Shown here one piece after another: positions 39,662 to 49,440 of a stretch of DNA of 64,000 bases (positions are counted from its first letter, which is position 1; the number at the start of each line of letters is the position of its first letter). The translations under genes and the position numbers were made by a program. Origin of the DNA: Bacteriovorax sp. (lineage in GTDB: Bacteria > Bdellovibrionota > Bacteriovoracia > Bacteriovoracales > Bacteriovoracaceae); the NCBI GenBank assembly GCA_014377485.1, contig JACMPM010000136.1:34749-98748 (forward strand), in the 5' to 3' direction. The notes beneath the pieces are model-generated. The model was not told the origin of the DNA. It made no database searches and was given only the letters and a program-made list of their open reading frames with translations.

Positions 39662-39756
39662 GACGGGACGACTTGGCTCCGCATCAAAAAAATAATTATT
39701 GCAGTTACTTAATATTTAAATCAATAACTAACCCATCAATCATTTCATTTTCCTGA

Positions 39757-40560
39757 TTATTTTTTCCTTACAATATCCGCCAACCCTTTAATTCTCTCCG
39801 GCATTTTTTTGTAATTAAGCGTGCTCATATAAATTTGAGACGAAGGAAGGCCTGCCACTTCATGGACTTTCAAATGATCTTCTTTTCTAATGAGATGATC
39901 AGGGACGATGGCAATACCAACATCATTTTTGACTAGAGAGATAATCGAATCAAAAGAATCCACCATGATAATAGTTTCGCTTTTATTTTTGCTTATTTTA
40001 AAAAGATTATCGCCGTTAGAAAAAACTACCCAACGGTGCTCGTGTAGTTTTTTGCGGTTGATTTCGCCCTTGCCGATTAAAACTAATTTTTCTTCAAACA
40101 GTTTTAGTGAAGTGACTAATTCCGATTGAATATTATCAGTCCCAAAGATGACATCGTAACGACCTTCTTCGATTCCATTTTTAAGTTCTGGAATGTCTGC
40201 GACATGAACACTCACATCACGAATTTGTTGTTTTAAATATTCAGTCAAAAGGGGAGTGAACCAAGTTTTTAAAAGTCCTTCTAAAATTCCAATCGAGAGA
40301 GGAAGTTTATCTTCGCGTTCAAAAATTTGCAGCGAAGTTTTCTCAAAACTGAGTGAAGCCTGATAAAGCTCTTTACCTTTTTCAGAAAGGATAACTTTTT
40401 TAGATGAACGTATAATTAATTCTTCTTGAAGAGAATCTTCCAACAGTTTTATTTGGCGACTCACTGCTGATTGAGCAATGTTGAGTTCTTCGGCCGCTTT
40501 TGAGAAACTTGAATATTTCGCTGTTAGCATGAATGCTTTTAAATAGCGAAAATCAAGCAT
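39757..40560 (-). CDS. LysR-family transcriptional regulator
   Basis: FRYLKAFMLTAKYSSFSKAAEELNIAQSAVSRQIKLLEDSLQEELIIRSSKKVILSEKG. Confidence 0.95.
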   Translation of the reverse strand: MLDFRYLKAFMLTAKYSSFSKAAEELNIAQSAVSRQIKLLEDSLQEELIIRSSKKVILSEKGKELYQASLSFEKTSLQIFEREDKLPLSIGILEGLLKTWFTPLLTEYLKQQIRDVSVHVADIPELKNGIEEGRYDVIFGTDNIQSELVTSLKLFEEKLVLIGKGEINRKKLHEHRWVVFSNGDNLFKISKNKSETIIMVDSFDSIISLVKNDVGIAIVPDHLIRKEDHLKVHEVAGLPSSQIYMSTLNYKKMPERIKGLADIVRKK

Positions 40561-40981
40561 CAGGAGCTCCCTCTTTTATTGGTGGTGCTTTTTCCGGAGC
40601 GGCCCTCCAAAACTTACCTTTGAATTCACCCTGTGCATGATTCACAATGACAAAACCTTCAGCGTCTTGCTCAAAGTCTTGCACGAAATCCACTGATGCT
40701 TCTTGTAAATAGAAGGCAGCAAAGGGATCGACTAGTACGTAAATTTCGTCTTCAGTGTTTGCGATGCGCACTTGAAAGTCATCTTCATTCAAATCAGTAA
40801 AGCCTGCAGCGTAAGTAAAGCCTTCACAGCCTTTACCAGAAACGACGATTCGAAAGTATTTACCGGCCAGTGTGAAATCATTTTCAATAATAAGTTTTAG
40901 TTGTGATAGCGCCCTATCGGTGAACATAATTACGGGCGGAAGCACTAAATCCCTATTAACTTTGTTTTGTTTAAAGGCCAT
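40553..40981 (-). CDS. HesB/IscA-like (A-type carrier fold) protein lacking C-terminal CxC (start reassigned from 41041)
   Basis: MFTDRALSQLKLIIEND...FRIVVSGKGCEGFTYAAGF...ASVDFVQDFEQDAEGFVIVNH; no Cys in the C-terminus. Confidence 0.75.
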   Translation of the reverse strand: MAFKQNKVNRDLVLPPVIMFTDRALSQLKLIIENDFTLAGKYFRIVVSGKGCEGFTYAAGFTDLNEDDFQVRIANTEDEIYVLVDPFAAFYLQEASVDFVQDFEQDAEGFVIVNHAQGEFKGKFWRAAPEKAPPIKEGAPDA

Positions 40982-41078
40982 GTGAATTTTCCCATGCGAT
41001 CTGATATTGAAAGTGTTATTGTAGCTCCGAGTACTATCCAACCAAAAAAGATTTTACAAGTCAAAAAAGGATTTTTTT

Positions 41079-42809
41079 ATGAAGCTAAGCTATAAACTCA
41101 TCATAGAAACCCCTTCGACGCACCAAGTGCGCGTTATTATCGAAGGAAAAAAAGAAAGTCTCGAGAAAACACTGGACTTTTTTCTTCCGCGCTGGAGCCC
41201 CGGCTCTTACATGATGCGAGAATATTCCAGAAATATATCCAGAATGGAAGCCTCAACAAAAAATGGCGAACGTCTTGATGTAGAACAAATCGACACTTCA
41301 GTTTTTAAAATAGACTGGAATAAAAGTGAATTAAAAAAAGAAGATGATTTCTTCACTCTATCCTACTGGGTTTATTGCCATGAACTTACTGTTCGAACCT
41401 CACACGTTGACGACTCCCATGCATTTTTACATCTCCCTACATTATTGATGGGAATAGTTAATACTTATATCGAAGACCCAACAATCGAACTTGTTTTTCC
41501 ACCGATCTGGTCACATTTAACTACTGGTTTAAAAGATATTTCTGTTAAGCGCGAAGTCTTTATATACACTGCTCCGAACTACGATGATTTGATTGATTCA
41601 CCAATTGAAATTGGTTGTCATGAAACAGACGGTTTTCAAGTGATGGGCATTGATCATCACTTAGCTTTTTATGGAGCGCAACTTCCCCATAAAGAAAATA
41701 TTAAAGAAGACACCAAAAAAATTGTTGAACATATTGGAACTTTCATGGGTGGATTACCTTATGCAAAGTACTCCTTTATAACTCATTTCTCTCCGGGAGT
41801 TTTTGGAGGATTAGAGCATGCAAATTCTACAGCTCTTCAATTTTGCCCAACTCAAATTACCAACCGCAAGGGATATGTAAATTATCTTGCTCTTGTTGCT
41901 CATGAGTATTTCCACACGTGGAATGTTAAGCGCATCCGCCCCTTGGAGTTAGGCCCGTTTCATTATTTAAAAGAAGCACACACTAAATTATTATGGCTGG
42001 CCGAAGGTTTGACATCTTTAATGGACGATCTTTTTATCTATCGTATGGGGCTTATCACTCTTGAAGAATACCTGGACATGCAAAAAGAAAATTTAAACCG
42101 TTATTATGCAACTCCAGGAAAGAAATTTCATTCATTGGATGAATCTTCTTATAATGCCTGGATTAAGCTTTATCGCCCTGACGAAAACTCAAATAATTCG
42201 AGCATAAGTTATTACTTAAAAGGCGGGATTGTTTTCTTTGCACTCAATATTTTATTGAGTGAAAAAAATAAAAGCATCAACGATTTTTTAAGTCTGCTTT
42301 GGAGAGATTACCAACAAAATCCTGAACGCGGATTAACTGCTGATCAAGTTTACAGAATGATCGAAGAAGTAGGGGGCAGTGATGTCCGCAATAAATTTGA
42401 AGTGATGACTTCTACCACTGAAGACATAGACCTTGAAACTATTTGCTCTAAAGCAGGACTTCGTTTTGATTGGGAAAAAGGAGAAGTTCCCTGGCTTGGG
42501 ATTGAGCCAGATTTTAAAGGAGACAGCGTATACATAAAGTCCGTAATGCTTGATGGACCTGCATTTAAAGCAGGCTTAAATGCAGGGGACGAGATTATAG
42601 CAATTAATGGAATGAGAATATTAAAAGACCGATTTAATGAACATGCTAAATTTTTAAGAATTAATGAAAATTATAATATTACGGTTTGCAGGTTGTCCCT
42701 CATTCATAATATTTCTTTAATTGCAGGAGTCGTACCTGCAAAATTAAAAGGGATTGTAGTTATTGATAAGGCGTTGACTGAAAAAGTATTCAATCCAAAA
42801 ACAAATTAA
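41079..42809 (+). CDS. M61-family peptidase with PDZ domain
   Basis: RWSPGSYMMREYSRNI, LVAHEYFHTWNVKRIRP, LWLAEGLTSLMDDL, PDZ SVMLDGPAFKAGLNAGDEIIAING. Confidence 0.93.
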   Translation: MKLSYKLIIETPSTHQVRVIIEGKKESLEKTLDFFLPRWSPGSYMMREYSRNISRMEASTKNGERLDVEQIDTSVFKIDWNKSELKKEDDFFTLSYWVYCHELTVRTSHVDDSHAFLHLPTLLMGIVNTYIEDPTIELVFPPIWSHLTTGLKDISVKREVFIYTAPNYDDLIDSPIEIGCHETDGFQVMGIDHHLAFYGAQLPHKENIKEDTKKIVEHIGTFMGGLPYAKYSFITHFSPGVFGGLEHANSTALQFCPTQITNRKGYVNYLALVAHEYFHTWNVKRIRPLELGPFHYLKEAHTKLLWLAEGLTSLMDDLFIYRMGLITLEEYLDMQKENLNRYYATPGKKFHSLDESSYNAWIKLYRPDENSNNSSISYYLKGGIVFFALNILLSEKNKSINDFLSLLWRDYQQNPERGLTADQVYRMIEEVGGSDVRNKFEVMTSTTEDIDLETICSKAGLRFDWEKGEVPWLGIEPDFKGDSVYIKSVMLDGPAFKAGLNAGDEIIAINGMRILKDRFNEHAKFLRINENYNITVCRLSLIHNISLIAGVVPAKLKGIVVIDKALTEKVFNPKTN

Positions 42810-42812
42810 AAG

Positions 42813-42851
42813 TAGAATTCACAAAGCAGACTATCTGCTTTGTGAATTCTA
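42813..42851 (-). terminator. 18-bp perfect inverted repeat between convergent genes (T-rich on the minus-strand side)
   Basis: TAGAATTCACAAAGCAGA-cta-TCTGCTTTGTGAATTCTA. Confidence 0.7.
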
Positions 42852-42856
42852 AAAAA

Positions 42857-43282
42857 TTACTTATTAGAAACTTGTTGATCGCATTTTAATTTATACATTT
42901 CTTGCAATTGTCCAATAATATTATTTCTGTAAACAACACCGTATTTAAGACCCGCATCGTTTCTATTGATATGTACTTGAAGTTGTCCTTCACCTGCTCT
43001 TTGCTCAGAACAAATCCAAACAATTTCTTCACCTGTGAATTTACTTTTTTGATTTTTTCCTTCAAGACATTTAAGAGTGTGATCATTTTTTGGACCTTCA
43101 CTGATTAATCCCACGAATGTATTTGGATTCATTATTGCTTCAATAGATAGTTGAGTTTTTTCTTTTTTATTTGAACAGTTTTCAAACTTTTCTTCGTACA
43201 CAATTCCACCGCTAACTGAAGGTCCTGCAACTGCTATTGAAGTTATGCTTAAGAAGCTTATCGATAATAAAAATGCTTTCAT
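42857..43282 (-). CDS. Hypothetical secreted protein
   Basis: Signal peptide MKAFLLSISFLSITSIAVAGP. Confidence 0.6.
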   Translation of the reverse strand: MKAFLLSISFLSITSIAVAGPSVSGGIVYEEKFENCSNKKEKTQLSIEAIMNPNTFVGLISEGPKNDHTLKCLEGKNQKSKFTGEEIVWICSEQRAGEGQLQVHINRNDAGLKYGVVYRNNIIGQLQEMYKLKCDQQVSNK

Positions 43283-43401
43283 AAAAATCTCCCGATTTAT
43301 TTTTTTGTTGCCCCCTTATACAAAAAACAGGGTCAGTGTGATATATATTTAATATATAACAATGCACAAGTTAGTTAATAAATTATTAACAAGGAGTCTG
43401 A

Positions 43402-44211
43402 ATGCTTTCCCCGTTAAAATACGTTAACTACAAGGAATATTTGGGAGATTTGATTAAAAGTTATCCTGGAGGCCGTGGTTATCAATCTATACTGGCCAAG
43501 GCCATGAACTGCCAGGCCGCCTACTTGTCACAGGTTTTGCGTGGAAAAGTTGAATTAACCGAAGATCACGCCATAAAGCTGGTCATGTTTTTAAAGTTTA
43601 ACTCTCTTGAGTCTGAATATTTTATCTTATTATTGAGGCTATCAAGAGCTGCCACCAGAGAGCTTACCAGTTATCTGGAGAAGAAGCGGCTTGAGATGGT
43701 TGCTCATCAAGATGATATGGAAAATAAAGTACGAGCTAAAACTGCAAGAGACAGCGATACCTTTTTAACAAAATACTATTCGAATTGGATTCCCTCAACG
43801 ATACATGTCTCAACTAGTTCTCAATATTTGCAAACGGTAGAGAGTTTGTCTCTGAGATTTCATCTTCCAATAGCTTTAGTTGAAGAGAATTTGGCATTTT
43901 TAGAAAAATACAATTTAGTAAAAAAAGAGAGTGGTCGCTGGATTTTTTCTGGAGAATCAATTCATTTACCAAAAGCATATGCCTTAAATGAGCCTTATCA
44001 GGTGAGCTGGAGGTCGAAAGTAATTGAGTCAATCCAGAAAAAAAATAAAGAAAATTTGCATTTTTCATCAACTTTTACCATAGATAAAAATTCTTATAAA
44101 GAAATTTTAGAGGTTTGTAATAAGGCCATTGAAGATGCCCATAAAATTATTCACGGATCGGGAACTGAAGAAGTGTATTCTATATGTGTTGATTTATTTA
44201 AGGTAATTTAA
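43402..44211 (+). CDS. TIGR02147-family protein (putative DNA-binding regulator)
   Basis: YKEYLGDLIKSYPGGRGYQSILAKAMNCQAAYLSQVLRGKVELTEDHAIKL...EYFILLLRLSRAAT; overall layout as in TIGR02147/DUF4423 proteins. Confidence 0.8.
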   Translation: MLSPLKYVNYKEYLGDLIKSYPGGRGYQSILAKAMNCQAAYLSQVLRGKVELTEDHAIKLVMFLKFNSLESEYFILLLRLSRAATRELTSYLEKKRLEMVAHQDDMENKVRAKTARDSDTFLTKYYSNWIPSTIHVSTSSQYLQTVESLSLRFHLPIALVEENLAFLEKYNLVKKESGRWIFSGESIHLPKAYALNEPYQVSWRSKVIESIQKKNKENLHFSSTFTIDKNSYKEILEVCNKAIEDAHKIIHGSGTEEVYSICVDLFKVI

Positions 44212-44323
44212 GCAAATAAAGAATAGTTTTTATTAATGAATATCCGTGTAAAACAATGTTGCAGAGATTAAAAAAATTTGCCATAAAGGTGGTCCTAAAA
44301 CTTTTTTACTCGGGACCTCAAAA

Positions 44324-44407
44324 ATGCCAGAAGAAATGCAAGCGACGCTAGGAACTATAGTTTTATTTTTAACAATCATTGCAATGTTCTGCCTAAAAAC
44401 TCTTTAA
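44324..44407 (+). CDS. Candidate 27-aa single-TM small protein (not in ORF track): MPEEMQATLGTIVLFLTIIAMFCLKTL
   Basis: Hydrophobic segment TLGTIVLFLTIIAMFCL; intergenic upstream of glnN; Shine-Dalgarno weak. Confidence 0.35.
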   Translation: MPEEMQATLGTIVLFLTIIAMFCLKTL

Positions 44408-44470
44408 TATTTGTTTGATTAGGCATACAATCCCCCAAGAGAATTGACAAAATTTTAGAGGAGGGACCTA

Positions 44471-46669
44471 ATGACTAGCGAACTAAGAGATTCTGTTTCA
44501 ACTTTACGTAGCAAAGCCACTTCAAGAACCCCAAGACATTTTGAAATTCCTAAGGACAATCGCGGAGCAACTAAAAGAGTTAGCGATTATTATGGTGAAT
44601 TAACTTTTGATTTTAAAACATCAGAAGATATTTCAGACGCCATAAAAAAAGAAATCGTGAAAGCGATTGAAGAAGGAAAAGGAATCAAGAAAGAACTTGC
44701 AGAAGCTGTAGCTAATGCTGTTACAACTTGGGCCGTAAACAATGGCGCCACCCACTTCTGTCACTGGTTCCAGCCATTAACTGGCGGGACAGCTGAAAAA
44801 CACGATGCTTTTTTTCAATTCGATAAACAAGGAAAGGCCATTGAGCGTTTATCTGCAGGACAACTTATGCAGGGTGAACCAGATGCTTCTTCTTTTCCAA
44901 ACGGTGGATCACGTTCAACATTTGAAGCTCGAGGATACACAACTTGGGATTTAACTTCTCCAATGTTTTTAATTGAAGCAGTAAACGGTCGCACTCTTTG
45001 TATACCAACGGCATTCGTTTCTTATAATGGAGAGGCACTAGATATTAAAACTCCATTATTAAGATCAATTTCTAAACTAAATACTGTAGCAACTAAATTT
45101 CTTCAATTAGCAGGTCATAAAGAAACAACTAGCGTTCAAGTTACTTGTGGTGCTGAACAAGAATATTTCTTAATTGATAAAGCATTTTATTTTGCTCGTC
45201 CCGATTTAGTTATGACTGGAAGAACTCTTTTCGGAGCCCTTTCAACACGTAACCAACAATTAGAAGATCATTATTTTGGATTAATTCCTGATCGTGTTTT
45301 GGCCTTCATGCAGGAATTAGACTATGAGCTTCATCGTCTGGGTATTCCATCAAAAACTCGCCACAACGAAGTTGCTCCGTCGCAATTTGAATTAGCTCCT
45401 ATTTTTTCTGAAGCTAACGTCGCAGCTGACAATAACCAAATGATCATGACTACAATGAAGAGAGTTGCTGAAAAGCACGATATGATGCTTCTACTTCATG
45501 AAAAACCATTTGCTGGAATCAACGGTTCCGGGAAACACGTGAACTGGTCAATGAGTGATAACACTGGATTAAATTTACTTGAGCCAGGCAGTGAGCCTCA
45601 TGAAAATTTACGTTTCCTAGCTACTGTTGCAATCATTGTTGAAGCTCTACACCGTCATGCCAAGCCACTTAGAATGGCAATATCAGGTGCTGGTAACGAT
45701 CACCGTTTAGGTGCTAACGAAGCACCTCCAAGTATCATCTCTGCTTATTTGGGCGATACACTTCATAAAATCTTTCATGCGATTGCAGAAGATAAATCTT
45801 TTACTCCTACACACAATAACTTGATGGACCTTGGGACAAATCAACTTGCACATTTATTAAAAGATAATACTGATAGAAACAGAACTTCACCATTTGCATT
45901 CACTGGAAATAAATTTGAGTTCAGAGCAGTTGGTTCAAGTCAGGCCATTGGTTTTCCAATGACTATTTTAAATGCTGCTGTGACTGAAGTTATGATGGAA
46001 GCAAATACTTATCTTGAAGCAGAGCTTGCAAAGGGACAATCAGTGGATCAGTCCTTAATGAGTCTGACTAAAAAGTTAACGTCACAATCTTTTCAAGCAG
46101 TATTCAACGGTGACGGATATTCAAAAGAATGGATTACTGAAGCTGCCAAGAGAGGATTGCCAAATCTTCGCACAACTCCAGAAGCACTAAAAACCATGAC
46201 TGAGAAAGGGGCTTACGACTTCTTGGTAAAATTGGGAATTTTCAAAGAAGAAGAAATCGACGCTCGCTATAATATTCTTCTTGAACGCTATATCAAAATT
46301 CGAGAAATCGAATTTGAAACAATGATTGATATGATTCATCAGTTCGTTATTCCATCTGGACTTGAATATAAAAGTGTATTGGCTAAAGTTTTGAAGAACC
46401 AAGCTGAAATCGGAGTATCTTCTCAATTTGAAATGGATTCTTATAAAAAAGTTTCTTCTAAAATTGATGAAATTTATTCTCTTTCACAAAATCTTCATAA
46501 AGAACTCTCAGGTGAGCATTCAGATCACCAAAAATACGCAGAGAAAATTGCTCAGGAGCTTATGGGAACCAGCACTCAAATGGCGACCATTTGTAATGAG
46601 TTGGAAGAATTGATTCCGAATCAATTTTACAGCCTACCTAAATATTATGACATGCTCTTTTTACGCTAA
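44471..46669 (+). CDS. glnN: Type III glutamine synthetase
   Basis: HFCHWFQPLTGGTAEKHDAFF, FPNGGSRSTFEARGYTTWDLTSPMF, VTCGAEQEYFLID, INGSGKHVNWSMSDN. Confidence 0.95.
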   Translation: MTSELRDSVSTLRSKATSRTPRHFEIPKDNRGATKRVSDYYGELTFDFKTSEDISDAIKKEIVKAIEEGKGIKKELAEAVANAVTTWAVNNGATHFCHWFQPLTGGTAEKHDAFFQFDKQGKAIERLSAGQLMQGEPDASSFPNGGSRSTFEARGYTTWDLTSPMFLIEAVNGRTLCIPTAFVSYNGEALDIKTPLLRSISKLNTVATKFLQLAGHKETTSVQVTCGAEQEYFLIDKAFYFARPDLVMTGRTLFGALSTRNQQLEDHYFGLIPDRVLAFMQELDYELHRLGIPSKTRHNEVAPSQFELAPIFSEANVAADNNQMIMTTMKRVAEKHDMMLLLHEKPFAGINGSGKHVNWSMSDNTGLNLLEPGSEPHENLRFLATVAIIVEALHRHAKPLRMAISGAGNDHRLGANEAPPSIISAYLGDTLHKIFHAIAEDKSFTPTHNNLMDLGTNQLAHLLKDNTDRNRTSPFAFTGNKFEFRAVGSSQAIGFPMTILNAAVTEVMMEANTYLEAELAKGQSVDQSLMSLTKKLTSQSFQAVFNGDGYSKEWITEAAKRGLPNLRTTPEALKTMTEKGAYDFLVKLGIFKEEEIDARYNILLERYIKIREIEFETMIDMIHQFVIPSGLEYKSVLAKVLKNQAEIGVSSQFEMDSYKKVSSKIDEIYSLSQNLHKELSGEHSDHQKYAEKIAQELMGTSTQMATICNELEELIPNQFYSLPKYYDMLFLR

Positions 46670-46692
46670 CTTTATTATTTGGTTTTAAATTA

Positions 46693-46720
46693 TACCGCCC
46701 TGAAAATGGGTGGTTTTTTC
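46693..46720 (+). terminator. Rho-independent terminator downstream of glnN
   Basis: ACCGCCC-tgaaaat-GGGTGGT followed by TTTTTT. Confidence 0.75.
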
Positions 46721-46746
46721 ATAAACCTCAATACATAATTAGGTAT

Positions 46747-47550
46747 TTGTTAGTTTCATTGGGAATATTTATTTTCGTAAGCCAAGCTGCGTTTGGTATC
46801 AGTGAAGCTGACCTTAAAAAAATGCCATTGCCGAATAATCGAATTATTAAAATTACCGGTCATCCTCAATACCCACCATTTGTTTGGAAAGAAAAAGATA
46901 AGAATGAACTTACAGGCATTGCCATTGAAATTTTAAAAATGGCCTTCGCTGAGATAAATGTAAAAACTGAAATTATCTTTGTGGAAACCTGGGGACGTGC
47001 ACAAGAAGAAGTAAAATTAGGTCATATTGATATTCTTGTTCCTCCTTATAAAAATGAAGAACGAATACAGTTTTACAAGTTTTCAAATAAACCTATTTTT
47101 ATGGATGAAACAGTCCTTTTTGTAAAAAAAGGGAAAAAGTTTAAATTCACAAAACTTTCTGACTTAAAAAAATATAAAGGTGTGGCCATTATCAATGATA
47201 GTTTTGGAACTGAGTTTGATAACTTTGAAAAAAGCGATTTGAATCTCACAAGATTAAACGAAACTGAGCAATGTATAAAATTTTTAGAAATTGGACGAGC
47301 AGATTATGTTGTTGCAGGACTCTATTCAGGATTATCCATTGTCCATAAATTAAAGCTAAACGACTCAATCAGTATCTTTCCTAAGAGGATAATTATCACC
47401 GGAATGTATGCTCCGATTTCTTTAAAGTCACAGTGGAACAAACCTGAAATTGAAGCTTATCTCGATTCTAAAATTATGGAATATGAAAATAAAGGGATAA
47501 TCAAAAAATTAGAGAAAAAATATTTTGAATTAATGAATAAGCTCTATTGA
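46747..47550 (+). CDS. Family 3 extracellular solute-binding protein (amino-acid-type), TTG start
   Basis: Signal peptide; YPPFVWKEKDKNELTGIAIEILKMAFAEINVKTEI...WGRAQEEVKLGHIDILVPPYKNEER. Confidence 0.85.
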   Translation: MLVSLGIFIFVSQAAFGISEADLKKMPLPNNRIIKITGHPQYPPFVWKEKDKNELTGIAIEILKMAFAEINVKTEIIFVETWGRAQEEVKLGHIDILVPPYKNEERIQFYKFSNKPIFMDETVLFVKKGKKFKFTKLSDLKKYKGVAIINDSFGTEFDNFEKSDLNLTRLNETEQCIKFLEIGRADYVVAGLYSGLSIVHKLKLNDSISIFPKRIIITGMYAPISLKSQWNKPEIEAYLDSKIMEYENKGIIKKLEKKYFELMNKLY

Positions 47551-47673
47551 TTTTGCCATTTCTTCAATAAGTGACTCTGTAAAATTTACAAAAATCTTAC
47601 CAAATCCCATCATCATTCAATTTTATGATACTTTTCTATTTATAATAAAACGATTCATCAAGTGAGAGAAATC

Positions 47674-48174
47674 ATGAAAAACTTCATTTTAATCTTAGGA
47701 ATACTAATGGCAGTTCCTGCATTTGCTGATTCTGCAAAGACGGTTGTTGGACCATTTTCTGGTAAATTATCGGTGGATACGGCTGCAATTGATATTAAGA
47801 AAATTGAAGTTGAAGTCACAAACCAATTCTGTAATTTCTGGGGAACGACTTGTGCCGGTGGACCTCAGCAGAATGAATTATTGCCGATCATTACAACTGA
47901 AAGTGATGATGGAAAAACGGTCACGATTGTAAATGAAGTTGAATCAGAACTATCTTCTCTCAAAATTGGCAACAGATTTAGTTCTTGTAGAGTAACCCTT
48001 AATATTGAAGGTTTAAACAGAGCTGGTCAAAGCATTAATGGTTCTTATGGGCTGGTTTTTGTAAACGATAAAGCAATTTGTGCTTCAAAAACTGCAATAA
48101 CTAAATTAATCAAAGACCGTTTAGCGACAACTCTTTCAGTGAAAGATGGTGTTTCATATATCAGCATCAAATAA
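47674..48174 (+). CDS. Hypothetical secreted protein (start reassigned from 47662)
   Basis: MKNFILILGILMAVPAFADS signal peptide. Confidence 0.6.
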   Translation: MKNFILILGILMAVPAFADSAKTVVGPFSGKLSVDTAAIDIKKIEVEVTNQFCNFWGTTCAGGPQQNELLPIITTESDDGKTVTIVNEVESELSSLKIGNRFSSCRVTLNIEGLNRAGQSINGSYGLVFVNDKAICASKTAITKLIKDRLATTLSVKDGVSYISIK

Positions 48175-48175
48175 T

Positions 48176-49423
48176 TTAATTTTTTAGAAGTGCAAGTATT
48201 CCGATATTTCGTGGAGAAAGCGCTTCTTGAAAATACTGCTCAATTTTAACCTCAAAGCCTTGTTCTTCCAAGTATAAACATCGATCCAATAATAAATAGA
48301 CTTCCAAAACACGACCTAATTGCCAGCGAATGATATTGCAAAGCCACATCACTCTTAATTTTTTTTGAATTTTAGGATCCTCGTAAAAAAGATTGAAATC
48401 TTCATCGGTGAAGGTATGTTCAATATTTAGTTCAGTAAGTTTATTTTTAATATAATTCGCAAACGGTTCCCAGTATGTCCGAACATGGCATTCGCCCACT
48501 TCAGTACAAAATTTATTATTAAAATAGGTCATTAAGAAAAGATGAAGTGCATAGCGATAGCTTTTTACGCGTTCTTTTGTTCGATAATCAGAGAAACTCA
48601 TTTCGGCATGAGAACGCGTGGCGAGACATAAAGAGAAAAGATTGAATTTTAAAAAATGATTTTCTTTATAATAATTTGAGAGGGGATAATCAGTTTCTGG
48701 ATTTAAGCGATGATAGCAACAACCAAAATTTAAAAGACCGGTTATTTTATAATCGATAGATTTTTGAATAACAACATTGGACAGAGGTCCACAGGTATGA
48801 AGTCCTAATGAAAAGGCTTTTGGCATAAAAATATTTTTTAAATTTTCTTCATCCGCTTTTTCACCAAAAGCAATATTTACAAAACGAACATCTCGGCTGC
48901 CTTCAATTTTTCTATATTTACTTAAGCGCTCAAATCCAATTTTTTGAAAATGTGGGTCTCTATCTAATGAAATAGAAGGAATGCAATGATAGTGGGAGAG
49001 AACTCTGGATAAGTGGCCCACGCCGCCGCCAATATCGACAACGTATTCAAAGTTTTTTATATCTTTTATATTCTTTAAGACCGGAACTATCTTTTGGATT
49101 TCGTGACGCTTCTTTTTCTTTACTCCATTAAAGGCCCAATCTTCCAGAGGAATTTCGGGAATTTCTTTAATCACTGGAAGTTTACTAAGTTCGATGGCCT
49201 GATTCATGAATTTCTCGAGCGTTGAGTCTTTAATTTTTTCGACTACCTGCTTGCAATCGACGGCGTAAAGTTCACTTTCAGAGAGGTTATCAAGAAGATT
49301 TAACCAATCACGGGGATATTTGGATATTGATTCGGGGTAATCATTCATGATTTCGTCATTCCACATTAAAGTGTATTGACTCAGGTAGGTTTGTAGTTCT
49401 TGGGCCTGACTTTTCATGTTCAT
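48176..49423 (-). CDS. METTL25/RRNAD1-like SAM-dependent methyltransferase (Methyltransf_32-like)
   Basis: KKKKRHEI, YVVDIGGGVGHLSRVLSHY, SLGLHTCGPLSN, NFGCCYHRLNPETDYPLSN, ATRSHAE, SYRYALHL. Confidence 0.75.
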   Translation of the reverse strand: MNMKSQAQELQTYLSQYTLMWNDEIMNDYPESISKYPRDWLNLLDNLSESELYAVDCKQVVEKIKDSTLEKFMNQAIELSKLPVIKEIPEIPLEDWAFNGVKKKKRHEIQKIVPVLKNIKDIKNFEYVVDIGGGVGHLSRVLSHYHCIPSISLDRDPHFQKIGFERLSKYRKIEGSRDVRFVNIAFGEKADEENLKNIFMPKAFSLGLHTCGPLSNVVIQKSIDYKITGLLNFGCCYHRLNPETDYPLSNYYKENHFLKFNLFSLCLATRSHAEMSFSDYRTKERVKSYRYALHLFLMTYFNNKFCTEVGECHVRTYWEPFANYIKNKLTELNIEHTFTDEDFNLFYEDPKIQKKLRVMWLCNIIRWQLGRVLEVYLLLDRCLYLEEQGFEVKIEQYFQEALSPRNIGILALLKN

Positions 49424-49440
49424 AAGGTAGAATTCTTAGC

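Noticed and set aside
43814-44071. 85-aa minus-strand ORF
   Set aside because: Antisense inside the TIGR02147 gene
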